Origin: Aureococcus anophagefferens
Lineage: Eukaryota > Sar > Pelagophyceae > Pelagomonadales > Pelagomonadaceae
Assembly: GCF_000186865.1 (NCBI RefSeq)
Contig: NW_008705581.1
Span: forward strand, 84,592 to 148,591
Direction of reading: 5' to 3'
DNA length: 64,000 nucleotides
Below the pieces are notes generated by a model that had not been told where the DNA came from, did not search any database, and saw nothing but the letters and a program-made list of their open reading frames with translations. Below, piece by piece: positions 46,195 through 58,200 of this stretch (position 1 is its first letter; each line of letters opens with the position of its first letter). A program made the translations under genes and the position numbers.

Positions 46195-49100
46195 ATGGCC
46201 AAGGACAAGGCGTCGACGCGCAAGCCCCGCCGGCGCAACGCCCGGGCGCGCGACGACGGCGGCACGCGGCGCGCGACGGAAGCGACGCCGCCCGTCCGGG
46301 CGTCGAAGCGACTGTCCGTGCAGGTGTCCGCGGCCGCGTCCGCGTTCCTCGTCAACTTTAGGCTCCGGCTCGACGCGATCGCGTCGATCTTCGTCAACTA
46401 CCACGAGGAGCGCGAGGCCTTGGTCGAGAAGACCGAGGCCGCGGACCTCATCGAGCAGAACGTCGCCGAGATGATGGGGGTCGTGTACCGCGGCGCGTCC
46501 CCGCGTCCGCCGGCGAGTTTGAAAATTTTCCCGCCCCGCCCCGCGCCTCGCGCGGTCCCTCGCGCTCGCCCCGCCGGGCGCGGCCCACCATCGCTTCGGC
46601 GCGCGCGAGCGAGCCCTGCCTTCCCCGGCGCGCAGGCATGCTCGACTCGACCGCGGACGTGCTCGCGGCGGCCGTGCTCCGCGACCGGTCGGCGTCTCGA
46701 CGGTCCCGCGCGCGCGTGCTCCGGGGGCGGGGGCGGGGTCTGGCGCGCGCGCGCGCACGCGAGCGACTGCACGGACATGTCCTTCGCCCCCGCAGGCACG
46801 GAGTGGAAGGACGACGCGTCCGCGGAGGACGAGGGCCGGTCGCGCAAGCACCTGTCGGCGCGCGGCGCCGCGACGCCCCCCGACGGCTTCGGGGCCACGT
46901 CCATGGTCGAGGCATCCCTCGCAGGTCGCGGCTCGCGCGGCGCGTCGCGTCCTTCCACTGGGGCAACCTGCCCGTCGCGCGGCGTCCGCGAACGCTTCCC
47001 CGGAACCGTCGACGCGCGCGCGCGCCCGACGCGTCGCGTCGCCGCCCTCGAGCCCCCGCTCGCGCAGGACGTCGCAGATCGCCGACGAGGGCGGCCCCGC
47101 GACGCACCAGCTCGTCGCGGCGACGGTCATCCCGGACCGGTCCGCGGCGCGCCGCGGCGCGCGCGCGATCGCCACGGAACCGCCGCGCGCCGACGGCCGC
47201 GGCTTCGCCCCGCGCAGTTGCTCATCCAGTTCGTCGTGCTCCCGCGCAAGATGGGCACGGGCCGCGACTCGCTCGAGGTGCGCGACCCGCCCCCCGGGCC
47301 CCTCGCGCCGTGCCGCGCGCGCCGGAAGCGGCGGAAGCGACGACCGCGCGCGCGTCCCCGCGCAGTCGGACGAGAACGTCGTCACGTGCTCATCGACGCC
47401 GCGGNNNNNNNNNNNNNNNNNNNNNNNNNNNNNNNNNNNNNNNNNNNNNNNNNNCCGACGTCGCCCGAGGCCGCGGGGCCCCTCGAGGCCGCGCCGCCGG
47501 CGCCGGCGCCGCGCCGCCGCGCCGCCGCGTCCAAGAAGCGCGTCGTCGACGACGCCGACGCGGACGACGAGGACGAGGCCTGGGAGCCGGGCCGGCCGTC
47601 GAACATGGACCTCGACGACGACGAGCAGGAGCAGGCCGCGAAGGCCAAGCGCAAGCTCAAGCGCCGCTCCAAGAAGAAGTCGGCCAAGGCCAAGAACGCC
47701 GCCGGCGCCGCGCCCCACGCGCCGGTCTCCGCGCCGCCCGCGGCCGCGGCCGCCGCGCCGCCCGAGCCCTCGACGACGATCGCGCCCGCGGCGACGCAGC
47801 CGGTCCCGGCCCCGGCCGCGGCGGCCGCGCCGCCGCCGCGCCCGCTGCCCAAGATCCGCGTCTTCCCGCAGCTCTCCGAGGTCCAGAAGGCGCGCCTCCG
47901 CATGAAGGACCAGGAGCACATCCGGCGCGCGGCGCGGCTCCACGCGGCCGTCACGCAGGAGCAGGAGCGCAACGCGTTCCTGGAGCGCATCCAGGCCGAG
48001 GAGGTCCGCCGCGAGCAGGCCCGCATCGCGGCCGCGCGGCCCGTGCCGCCGCCGCCGAACCGCGCGACCGGCGCGGACGACGACAGCGACGAGGGCTGGG
48101 AGGAGAGCGACGAGGACGATCCCGTCGAGGACCTCATCCACCGCGAGCGCATCCGCGAGCGCGACCTGCTGCGGACGCCCGGCTGCCTCGCCCTCGGCCG
48201 CAAGGCCTTCCGCCTCGAGGACATGCCGCGCGTCACGGAGCGCGACCGCGAGATCCTGCGGCGCGTGCTCTACATCCTCCGCGAGGCCGAGCGGTTTTGC
48301 GCCGGCGTCCGCAGCGCACGCGTCGCGCCGTCGCCGGAAATGATTTGGGCCCCTCGACGCGCGCGATTGCGAGCTTCGACGCCTTCGAGGGGTTCGAGGA
48401 GTTCGCGTTCTCCGACGCGCGACGTTTTCGCAGGCGCAACTGCGGCGAGCTCGAGGTCCCGCGGCCGCGCGAGTGGGCGCTCTCCGAGCTCGGCGACACG
48501 ATGACGACGGAGGCGATCCGCGCGCGCTTCGACCTGCGGCGCGACGACGGCGTCTTTTTTTGTGTGTTTTCGCGCGTCTCGCGGACGACGTCTCGCCCGA
48601 AACGAGCCCGTCGTACGCGCGACCGCCGTTGATGTGGTCCGTTACGCGTCGCAGGCGCCTCCAGCGCCTCTTCCCGAACCACGACTTCCGCCTCTCCTGG
48701 TCCGTGCGCTTCAACGTCGTCGTCCAGACCATCGACGCGATCGCGCTCGACTCGAACCTCGAGCTCACGCGCGTCGACATGGAGGTCCGCCGCTCCACGG
48801 TCGGCGTCTACGAGGACTCGCTCGCCTGCCAGCTCCTGGGCCAGACCTACTACGTCCACCCGGACAAGACGATCAAGATCACGGTCGACCTCGTCGTCAC
48901 GAGCGAGGTCATCGGCGCGTTCCCGCGTCTGCGACGGCCGTCCTTCCGCGCGCGAGATCGTTTTCCCTCGCAGGCACGGCCCCGAGCCGCGCCGAGGTCC
49001 AGATCAAGGAGCTGGGCTTCCACTTCGTCGACCCGCTCGCGCCCATCGCGGAGAAGGAGATCGTGCCGCGCGTCCGCGTGTTCATCCCGTACCTCGGCAT

Positions 49101-52100
49101 CGAGGGCTGGATCAGCATCACGTCGCGCGGCCCCGCGTCCTTCTCGACGCGCCGAGAGCTTCGTTCGACGCGTCGAGAGCCTCGCCCGACGCGCCCTTGG
49201 GACGCCACAGGTTGGACGACGGCCACCTCATCGTCGAGCTCAAGTACCTCCAGGCCATGCACGTCAAGAACCGCATGCTCAAGAAGTGCTGCTACACGCT
49301 CTACCTCCTCGAGCTCGCGGACAGGCTCCGGGGCGAGGCCTCCCGCGAGACCCTCAAGACGGCGCGCAAGAACGTCGTCGAGGTCCGCTCCCGCGTCCGC
49401 GAACCCGCGCCGACGCGAACGCGTCGTCTCCGTAGGCCGAGGGCGAGTACCAGCTCGCGCTGTCGAACTACCGCCAGATGGAGCTCTGGTGCTTCTTCAA
49501 GGTGTGTTTGTGGGTTTGCAAAACCATCGATCGATCGTCGCCCCCTCCGCAGCTCGACATGGCCCTGCTCGCGCGCCCGACGCTCGCGGGCGTCATCCGC
49601 AAGTTCGCGAACGCGATCGCGCGCAAGGCCGCCGAGGCCCGCGGCGAGACCTTCGTGCCCACGCCCTACGACGAGACGGCCGTCGACGCCGTCGTCGTCA
49701 CGGCGGTCCCGCCCGTCGCGCCCGTCGTCGCGCCGGAGCCCGCGCCGCCGGCCGTCGCGGCCATGGACGCGAAAAGCCCGCGTCCGTCGTTTGCACTCGT
49801 TTTTTGTTCGAATTGTTCGTTTCGTAGGTCTCGGCGCCGGCGGGCCCGCCGCTCAAGGCGCTCGAGGCCATGTCGGCCAAGGAGTGCACCGCGGAGCTCG
49901 ACGCCGCGGGCGTGCCCAAGAAGGGGCGGAACGTGACCAGCCACGGCGTCACGACCGCCACCGTCCGCGACCTCGTGCGCCGCCTCCGCGCCGGCGAGCC
50001 CGCGGCGACGATCAAGGTCCCGCGGAAGCCCAAGTCCGCGGAGGAGCTGTTCGTGCTCGACAAGGCGGAGCAGCTCGCGTGCCGCGTGAGGACCCGGCGT
50101 CTGTCGACTTCGAACTTTCGCGCGCGGACACTATTCTCGTCGTAGGCCACGCTCGTCGCGGACGGCGCGAAGAAGGTCGTCTTCCAGTACGGCCGGCCGG
50201 GCAACGGCACGGACTACCTCGTCGCGCGCTGGCGCGGCCTCGCAGAGACGGACCCGCTGCGCCTCGAGTTCGACGAGCTCGCGCGGCGCGACGTCGCCGC
50301 GGCGGCGGCCGACGAGCTGCCCGTGGACCGGCTCCAGCGCGCGCCCGACCCCGGCCTCGTCAACATGCCGACGATCTGGCCGCGCATGCGGTTCCCCGTC
50401 CGCGTCGCGACTTCGAGGCGTCGAGCGACGGAGGCTCTTTCCCGCGTTCAGGTACGCGCAGCCGGAGTGCGGCGTGCGCTACCCCTACGGCTCCAAGCTC
50501 GGCCTCTTCAAGGGCCGCGTCGGCGGCGGCGTCCGAGATTTCGAGCGACTGGCGTCCGTCTTGTCCGAGACGCGCGTCCGCGAGAGACTCGACGCCTTCG
50601 ATTCGACGCTTCGGCCGCGCGAAACTTCCGCGCGCTCTAGTGCTTCGGCTGCTGCGTCTGGGCCCAGTGCGCCGCGCGGCCCGAGGAGTTCCCGAACCTG
50701 CTCAAGGCCCTGGCGACGGTCCCGCGCGTATGCGAAGCCGCGTCCTCGGTTTCGAGCCCTCGGAGCGACGCGACGTCTCACGTAGGTCTCGCTCTACCTC
50801 ACGGCGGTGCTCCGGCCCGCGCCTCCTGGCCCACGGCGCGCATCTCTGGATCGCGCCGCCGCTCGCAGGTCGACGTCAACGACATGGAGACGCTCCGCGC
50901 GCGGGCGCGTCGGACGGCCGCGTCGGCCTCGAACGTGTTTTCGAGAGCGCGCGCGCGAGATCGAGGCTCTCGCTCCAGGGTCGCGTTCTGCTCGTAGGCA
51001 TGTGCTACCGCGTCATCCGCGACGCGAAGCGGCGCATCGCGAACCAGCCGCCGCGGGCCGAGGACGACGACTGCCCCGCGTACTACGGCGTCGACTACGT
51101 GGTGGCCAACGGGAAGCCCGTCTGCCGCTTCACGGTCCACGAGGGCACGAAGACGAGCAGCCTCAAGAGCGCCCCGGCGGACCGTCGGCGTTCCCGCGTC
51201 CAATCCTTTTCTCGAGACGCACCTTAATCCGCGGCCCGTAGCGCGCTTCGAGGCCTACAAAGGCGGCGGCGGATCCCGCGGCAATGTCCTGAAGCACCCG
51301 ACGGCCGTCGCCGTCTACCGGCGCGATTGCGGCGTCCTCGTGTTCCCCACGCCCTCATTCGCCCCTCGCAGCGAGCGCCTCGAGCGCAAGAACCGCATCG
51401 CCGGCGGCGCGGCCGCGGCGTCCGGACCCGTCGTCGACGTTCGAAACCCGTCTCGCGCGTAGGCATCGCCGTCTTCAACTTCCCGTGGCACCCCTACGCG
51501 CGTCGCCGGCGCGGCCCGCGTCCTCGTGTCATCACTGTGTCAAATTGTAGGAGGCGCTCCGGTCGCTGGAGAACGCCTTCTCCGAGTTCATGCCGGTACG
51601 TGGCTCGCTCGCGGATCCCTCGTTCCGACGCGCGCCCTTCGCAGGAACGCTTCTACGGCATCACCGACTTCCACGTCCCCGAGGGCAAGTTCCAGGCGCT
51701 CGCCCAGATCCCGGGCTCGGGCAACGTCTCCAGCGGCCGCATCGTCTTCGGCACCTACGACTCCAAGGTCGAGGTCGCGCCGCCGCGTCCCCGGAGTCCC
51801 GCGCGGCGACGGACCGCGACATCTTCTAGGCCGCGGCGCACTTCAACATCGGCACGACGGTCATCGGCCAGATCGTCGGCCAGCGGCTCCGCTGGCTCAA
51901 CGATCCGATGGACCCGGGCGCGACCGCGGCGTCTCGTTTCGCGAAAACGCGTTCGCGACGCGCGACCCCTCGCAGAGATCGCCGCGGTCAAGGCCTCCTG
52001 CTCCAGTGTCTCCCATCGACGTCTCCGCGACGTCGCCCGCGTAGGTCTCCATCCAGGAGAAGCACCGCATCTCCGAGGTCGTCGTCGCGCGCATCGAGGA

Positions 52101-53004
52101 GGTCAACGTCGCGCGCGCCGAGGCCGAGAAGCCGCTGCCGCCGCTCCACGTCGCGGGCGTGTCGCGGCGTCGACGCTTTGAAGCCATTCCCAAACCGCAC
52201 GCCAATCACAGGCCTCGAGCGCTACAAGGCCGACTTCGCGCTCCAGCTCAAGGATTTGGCGTACGTCGAGGCCGCGGACGAGGCCTACCTGCGCGACCAG
52301 GCCGCGGCGTTGGCGCCGCCCGAGCCCATGCCCGACGGCTCGCGGCCGCCGATCGACGCGCACTCGCGGCGCGTCGCGCGCGCGGGCCTCGCGAACACGT
52401 TCGAGCGCATGATCGAGCGCCGCCGCGACCGCGCCGCGCGCGAGCGCGAGGAGGCCCAGGCGCGACGCCGCGTCCCGTTTCTGACAATGCTTTCATGACT
52501 CGTCGGCCCCACGCAGACCGCCGCGTCCACGGCCGCCGTCGCGAACTTCTACCGCGACCCGTGCGGCCTCCTCGAGCCGCGCGCGCTCGCGCCGCCGGGC
52601 CAGCCGCGCCGCGTCGCCAAGCTCTACGTCGTGCCCAACTGCGAGGTCGTCACGCCGCCGCCGCCGCCGATCTACCACGTCACGGAGAACGGCGAGCGGC
52701 TCCTCGTGCTCTACGCGACGCGCGTGCAGCGGCCGCTGATCCCCGCGATCCAGCAGGTGCACAAGCAGCGCGCGGAGTTCCTCTCGCTCTTCGACGAGTC
52801 GGAGGTCGAGATGGCCGCGGCCATGTTCGACTCGCGGCCCATCGAGATCGCCCGGCCGCTGCTCTTCGAGTCCGAGGAGGACGCGGAGCGCCGCGCCGAG
52901 CCGGCCGCGCCGAAGCGCAAGCGCAAGTCGCGCAAGAAGAAGCGCAAGGTGCGCGCCCTCTTTCCCGTGTCCTTTCAACCCCGATGATCCCTCTTCGCTC
53001 GCAG

Positions 53005-53036
<32 letters not shown>

Positions 53037-53397
53037 GGAGCGGGGCGACGAGGCGGCGCCCGCGGCCGACGGCGCCGCGGCGGAGCCCGTGGCCGCGCCC
53101 GAGGCGCCCGCCGAGGCGCTCGCCGAGGCGCCGCCGGCCGCCGCGCCGGCCAAGAAGAAGAAGAAGAAGCGGTCGCGCCGCCGCGGCCCCGCGCCGCCCA
53201 CCGAGATCTCCGAGTACGAGCGCACGCGCATGCGCAACATCGCCGCGGGCAACAAGAAGCTCTACTCGCTCGGCCTCATCCACCCGCCGCCGGAGGTCGT
53301 CGCCGACCCCGAGCACTCCTGGTGGTCCGAGCGCGCGAGGACCCGCGTCTTTTTTGTTTCGCGCCTTCGACGCGCGCTCCCGCAGGCCCAGTCGTGA
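46195..53397 (+). CDS. Large intron-rich gene of unknown function
   Basis: I do not recognise the product. The start ATG (MAKDKASTRKPRRRNARA) follows a likely 5'UTR acceptor. About 25 exons, most 60-300 nt, can be traced by protein-like stretches between short introns ending CGCAG or CGTAG; two clear ones are 49502-49552 (51 nt) and 52949-53004 (56 nt). Parts in order: basic N-terminus with FRLRLDAIASIFVNYHEERE; acidic and Ala/Pro linkers after the gap; a charged coiled coil (LHAAVTQEQERNAFLERIQAEEVRREQ); a beta-rich region (FNVVVQTIDAIALDSNLELTRVDMEVRRS ... TYYVHPDKTIKITVDLVV); KNRMLKKCCYTLYLLELADRL; CFGCCVWAQC; VFNFPWHPYA; an Ala-run with a Lys cluster; and a C-terminal EISEYERTRMRNIAAGNKKLYSLGL motif common in chromatin proteins. 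It may be more than one gene. Exon borders are approximate. Confidence 0.5.
47405..47454. other. Assembly gap of 50 N
   Basis: Fifty unknown bases inside the large gene. The length 50 may be nominal rather than measured, so the reading frame on both sides cannot be joined and missing exons are possible. Confidence 0.99.
53011..53036 (+). repeat. GCC trinucleotide run
   Basis: Nine or more GCC units encode an Ala run right after the acceptor of the 52949-53004 intron. Such runs are prone to slippage, so the length may vary between strains. Confidence 0.85.
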
Positions 53398-54364
53398 GCC
53401 TCGGACCACGACGCTACCCCAAGCTCCCCTGTCTACGAACCCCACTGCATGAACCCCCCAGCGCTTACCCTCGCGGCCCGCGCCCGACGCAGTCGCCCCG
53501 CGCCGAGCCCCCCGCGCCCCCGTAAAAAGGCCCTCAGCCACAGGTCGGAGAGCGTTTAGGTCGGAGATCGTGTAGATCGTCGTGCAGGAGCCCTCTGACG
53601 TCGAACCGCCCGGCGGAACACAGCGACGGTGATCGGTCGACGCGAAACGCTGCGTTTGGCGCCGAAATCATTCGTTTTCGGGCTATTCGAGGCCATCTGG
53701 GACCAGAACGACCTCTCCCACGCCGATTTCGCACCCCGGGGAAACTCCAACGCCTTCGCCGGCACGTAGCACATGTTCCACGCCTTCGACAACGCCCAGC
53801 CCGCCAGCAGCGACAGCGACCGCACCGCGCCGCCCGTCCTCGCTCTCGGCGTTTCGGCGCCCGGCGGACATGCGCGAGTCGTCGAAGTTTCGACGCGACA
53901 CCAAAGATCCGTCGCACCATCGACTCGCACCATCACGGCAAGCCTCTGGTTGCGAGCGCGTCCGAGAATTCGTCGATGCGCCGCCGCATGGCTGCATCGC
54001 TGAATCGGCCCGCTGCCTGGCGACGCCGCGGCCTCGCGCGCACCGCTTTCCCGGCGCCGAGGAGCTGGCCGAGGACGGTCCATGGGTCGGGTGCGGCAGC
54101 GAGACATGCGAGGTCGCGCGGATGCCCCTGCGCGCGCGGCGCGGCGGCGGCGAGGAGCGCTTGCCACTGCCCGATGTTGCTCAGCTCAATCAATCCAGAA
54201 ATCAGAAATCGTGCACCGCTGCGCGAGTTTTCGCCCGGACGCCCGCCCGACGCGCTCCGGGAGCCGTGGCCCCGGCGGGCGCACCTTATAGAAATTACGA
54301 AGGCCGAGCCCCGGAGCTCCAACGTCCAGAAAACGGCGAAACCGCCCAGGCCCCAACGGCCGCG
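53398..54364. other. Non-coding right arm of the insert
   Basis: About 960 bp after the large gene's stop. The motif AGGTCGGAGA occurs twice at about 53543-53566. A minus-strand frame ending at 53933 (RRRIDEFSDALATRGLP) has some protein-like composition but no recognised domain, and could be a last exon of an unknown transcript. Otherwise nothing is supported. Confidence 0.35.
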
Positions 54365-54510
54365 CGCGCCGGTCCCGCGAAACCGCGCGCCGCTCGCCGC
54401 GATCGCGACGGATTTCCGCGATTTTTGGACGGATCGTTCGCGCTCGGCGCCGTCGTCGCGGCGGACGCGGCGGAGGCGTCGCCCGGGCCGCGGCGCCGCG
54501 TCGACCGTCT
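54365..54510 (-). repeat. Right inverted end of the insert
   Basis: Read on the minus strand it aligns with 45195-45330 on the plus strand. It contains GATCCGTCCAAAAATCGCGG (54419-54438 region) and the downstream GCGATCGCGGCGAGCGG. See the left copy for the relation to the introner core. Confidence 0.65.
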
Positions 54511-54518
54511 GCGCTCGT

Positions 54519-54951
54519 GCACGCCGAAGCGCTCGAGGAGCTCGCGCATCTGCTCGCGCTCGATGCCGTGCGCCTTGACGTAGTCGAGGCTCAGGCCCGC
54601 GGCCTTGACAATCTCCTCGATGTCCGCCTGCGGTCGGGAGGCGCGTCGGCGGCAAGAGAGTATCGCGCGCGAGAGGCGCGCGAGCGGCTCGCCAGCCCGT
54701 CTCACGCACGAGAGAGTCTCGCGAGAGCGTATCGGGCGAGCGGCTCGATTCGCGGCCGCGACGAGTCTCGCGCGAGTCTCACGCGAGTCGCGTCGAGGGA
54801 CGCCGCGACGCGCCGTGGCCTTGTCGGCGGCGTACTGCAGAAATTGGTCCATCTCGTGTTCCAGACGAACGCTTGCGGTCCCCGAGAACGCCTTTGTTCG
54901 GACCATTCCGGAGCGCGAGATCCGAGCGACTTTCGAGAGGCGCGAAATCAT
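54519..54951 (-). pseudogene. EF-hand gene, 5' part, with right copy of the 54-bp repeat
   Basis: The 5' half of the gene whose 3' half lies at 44965. Exon 1 encodes ...MDQFLQYAADKAT (ATG at 54951 or 54852). An intron of about 180-190 nt starts GCGCGTCGCGG and ends CCGACCGCAG at about 54631; it is full of GAGACTCGCG-type short repeats. Exon 2 reads ADIEEIVKAAGLSLDYVKAHGIEREQMRELLERFG and breaks off at 54519, the end of the 54-bp repeat. After that the frame runs into the insert and no calcium loop follows. The 54-bp repeat here is 54519-54572. The promoter faces the CSC1-like gene about 310 bp away. Confidence 0.68.
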
Positions 54952-55262
54952 TGTTCGAGCTGGTGATGGCTTGGCAGAGGTTCTTGTGATGTTGTGTGAA
55001 AGTGACTAGGCACTGGCGATGCTCGAGCGGTTGCGAACGCGTCGACGCCGAAGCAACGATTCTGAATGGATCGTCGGTCGAGAGAGCGTCAACAGTGTGA
55101 CAACACGATGTCAACATCCGTCGATCGGCTCGCCGCGCCCTCGATTTGAGGGCGTGAATCAACGGTAGTCTGCGTGGGCGACGCGTTCGACGCCTCGCCG
55201 CACGCCCAATTCTCGAGAAGACCCACGGTAGAACGGTCGGCCGGGCCCCCGCCGCGCCGGCC

Positions 55263-58200
55263 ATGTCGTCGAACGCCACGACGTCCTCCTCGTCCTCGTC
55301 CTCGTCCTCCGACGGCGAGCGGGGCGCCGACGACTCCATCTCCTTCTCCGTCTTCGTCGCGGCGCTCCTCTTCGTCTTCCTGCTCCTCGTCTTCGACGCG
55401 ATCCGCGCGCGGCTCTGGTGGGTCTACGAGCCGCGGCTGCACCACGCGGCGTACAAGCGGCGGACGCCCGCGCCGCCCGGTCGCGGCCGGTTCCGGTGGG
55501 CCGCGAGCGTCATGCGGCTCTGGAGCGACGAGGACTTTCTAGTCTACGGCGGCGTCGACGGCCTGGTCATCATCTACTTCCTGCGCTTCGCCTTCGACCA
55601 GTGCCTCTTCGCGTCCGTCGTCGGCCTCGTCGTGTTGGTGCCGGCGTACCACTCGGGCCGCGGCCTCTACAGCCGGCTCTACGACGACGACGGCGCGGAG
55701 AAGAAGTGGTCCTTCTCTCTTACTACCGTCCAGAACATCCGCTGCCGCTTCGACGAGCGCGACACGCTCGGCGAGAACCCGCTGTTTCCGACGTGCGAGA
55801 ACGGCGAGAGCGCGGTGAGGTTCGCGCTCGTCGTCGCGTGCGCGTGGCTCTTCACGCTGCGCGCCCTGTCCCAGCTCAGCGCCAACTACCAGAAGTTCGT
55901 GCACCTGCGCCACTGGTATTTAAGCGTCGGGCTGTCGAGCCGCGCGCCGGACGTGGAAGCGCAGCGCGCTTTGACCGTCAAGCTCGAGAACGTGCCGCGG
56001 GGCCTGCGGACGACGCGGCGGCTCGCGGCGAAATTTGAAACGCTCTGCGGCGCCGGCGCCGTCCACTCCGCGTCGGTCATGATCGACGGGCTGCGCGACC
56101 TGGACCGGCTCTGCGCGCGCCGCGACGCCCTGTGTGGAAATCAAATCTTCAACCCGACTTCAATGTGCGCGTAATCGAACGGTTTAGACCAGGCTCTTCG
56201 ACTGCGCTTCAAGAACTCGACGAGAGGAATCGATTCGTCCAAAAATCAGCCGAATCGACTTCGAATTGGCCGAGATAGAGAGTTCTGAAGTTTGGTGGGG
56301 ACCCCCCAAACCAGTGGTTGATTTCCACACAGGCGACGCCGCGCGCGACGCCTTGGAGGACGCGCTGTCCAAGCGGGCCAAGCACGCGCACGACCTCGTG
56401 TCGCGGCGCCAGCGGTCCGGGTCCGCGGACTCCTCGAGCACGCGGGGCCGCGCCGCGTCGGACGCGACGCCGCCGCCGCCGCCGGCCGCGACGCCGCCGC
56501 CGAAGACGGTCCGCGTGAGGCCGCGGCCGTCGGCCTTCGGCTGGGTCGGCGAGACGCTCAAGTCGGCGACGCCCGGCCGGCGCCGGCGGCCGCCGTCGCC
56601 GCCGGCCGTCGCGCCCTGGTTCGAGCAGTTCGACGAGACCGCGGAGTGGGCCGTCGTCGACGTGTCTTCGTCGAAGAAGACGCCCGCGGACCGCGTCTAC
56701 GCGTCCGCGGGCGGCGCCACGGCGAGCCACCAGCGCCGCTGGCGGTCCGACACGATCGCGAGCGTCGACGCGGGCGCGCGGCGGTCGCTGAGCCGCGAGC
56801 CCCCCGTGCCCCTGGTCGCGCGGCGGAGCCCGGGGCCCCTCGCGCCCGCGATCCCGGAGGCGACGTCGGACGAGGAGCGCGAGGACGTCGTGCTCCGCCA
56901 CGTGCCCTGCGGCGCCTGCGGCGACCTGGGCTGCCTCGGCGGCCTCTTCGGGTCCTGCGGCGGCCGCTTCGACGGAAAATTTGTGGCGTCGATCCCCTAC
57001 TACGAGCAGCTCGTCGCGGAGCTGAACCAGGCCATCCTCCGGGAGCACTTCGCGCGCGTCGCCTTCGCCGAGCTGCCGAAGACGCCGTCGAAGCTGCTCC
57101 TCGCCGGCGACGCCACGGATTCGCGGCGCACGCGCGGCTGGCGCGGCTGCTTCTGGCGCGTCGACGACGACAGCTCGGGCGACGACGACGACGACCGCGA
57201 CCGCGACGTCGAGACGCCCCGAACGGGGGGCGTCGACCTCGCGCCGTCCTTCGGCGACACGCCGGACTCGGACTCGCTATTCGAGAACTCGCCGTCCGAC
57301 CGGTCGCGGCGCGCGTGGGAGCGGACGCGGCGCACGGAGGTGCGCCACGACGAGCGCGTGCTCGACGGCGAGGCGCACTGGGTCACGCTCCTGGGGAGCC
57401 TGCCGTTCGCGGAGTCGCGGCCCCTGCTCCTCGCGCGGTCCCGGGCCTACGCGCGCGCCGCGCTCCGGTCGCTCCCGCTGCACGTCGACGCCGCGCGCCT
57501 GGGCGCGTACGTCGTCTTCCGCGACTACGTGTGCTGCGGCGCGCGGCCCCGCCACAAGGAGGTCCGCGGCGGCGACGAGGGCTTCGCGCCGTCGGCGACG
57601 GCCTTCGTGACGTTCCGCCGGCCGACGGCAAAGGTGCTGGCGAAGACGGCGCTGCTGTCGCCGCGGCCCTTCGCGATGCGCGCCGAGGAGGCGCCGGAGC
57701 CCCGCGACGTCATCTGGGAGAACGTCTACCAGCACATCGACTCCGTGAAGCGGCGCCAGTGGATGGTCAACGGCCTCGTGGTGACGCTCATGCTCTTCTG
57801 GACGACGATCACGGGCTTCTGCGCGAACGCGACGAAGCTCGTGGACTTGTTGGGCTACAACCCGCGGTCGGCCCTCGCGCGGGGCGTCGCGTCGATCCTG
57901 CCCGTCGTCTTCCTGTTGTCGATCCTCAACCTGCTGCCGCTCATCTTCCAGGTCATCGGCCGGTTCTACGCTGTGTGGAAATCAAATCTTCAACCCGACT
58001 TCAATGTGCGCGTAATCGAACGGTTTGGACCAGACTCTTTCGCTGTGCTTCGAGAACTCGACGAGAGCAATCGATCCGTCCAAAAATCAGCCGAATCGAC
58101 TTCGATTTGATTGAGATAGAGAGTTCTGAAGTTTGGTGGGGACCCCCCAAACCAGTGGTTGATTTCCACACAGGTTCTACGAGCGGCTCAAGTCGCACTC

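Larger units (their letters stand above)
45186..54518. mobile_element. 9.3-kb insert in an EF-hand gene, inverted ends, 54-bp flanking duplication
   Basis: The two halves of one EF-hand gene lie on the minus strand in correct order and orientation on either side of this segment, and the 54 bp at the junction is present twice. The insert's ends are inverted relative to each other: about 130 bp (45195-45330 on +, and 54365-54510 read on -) align with scattered differences and share AATCGCGGAAATCCGTCGCG exactly. The outermost 15-25 bp do not match. Inside lie one large intron-rich plus-strand gene (46195-53397), a 50-N gap and about 2 kb without a recognisable gene. It may be a large transposon, a captured segment inserted with a staggered break, or an assembly artefact. 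Confidence 0.55.
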
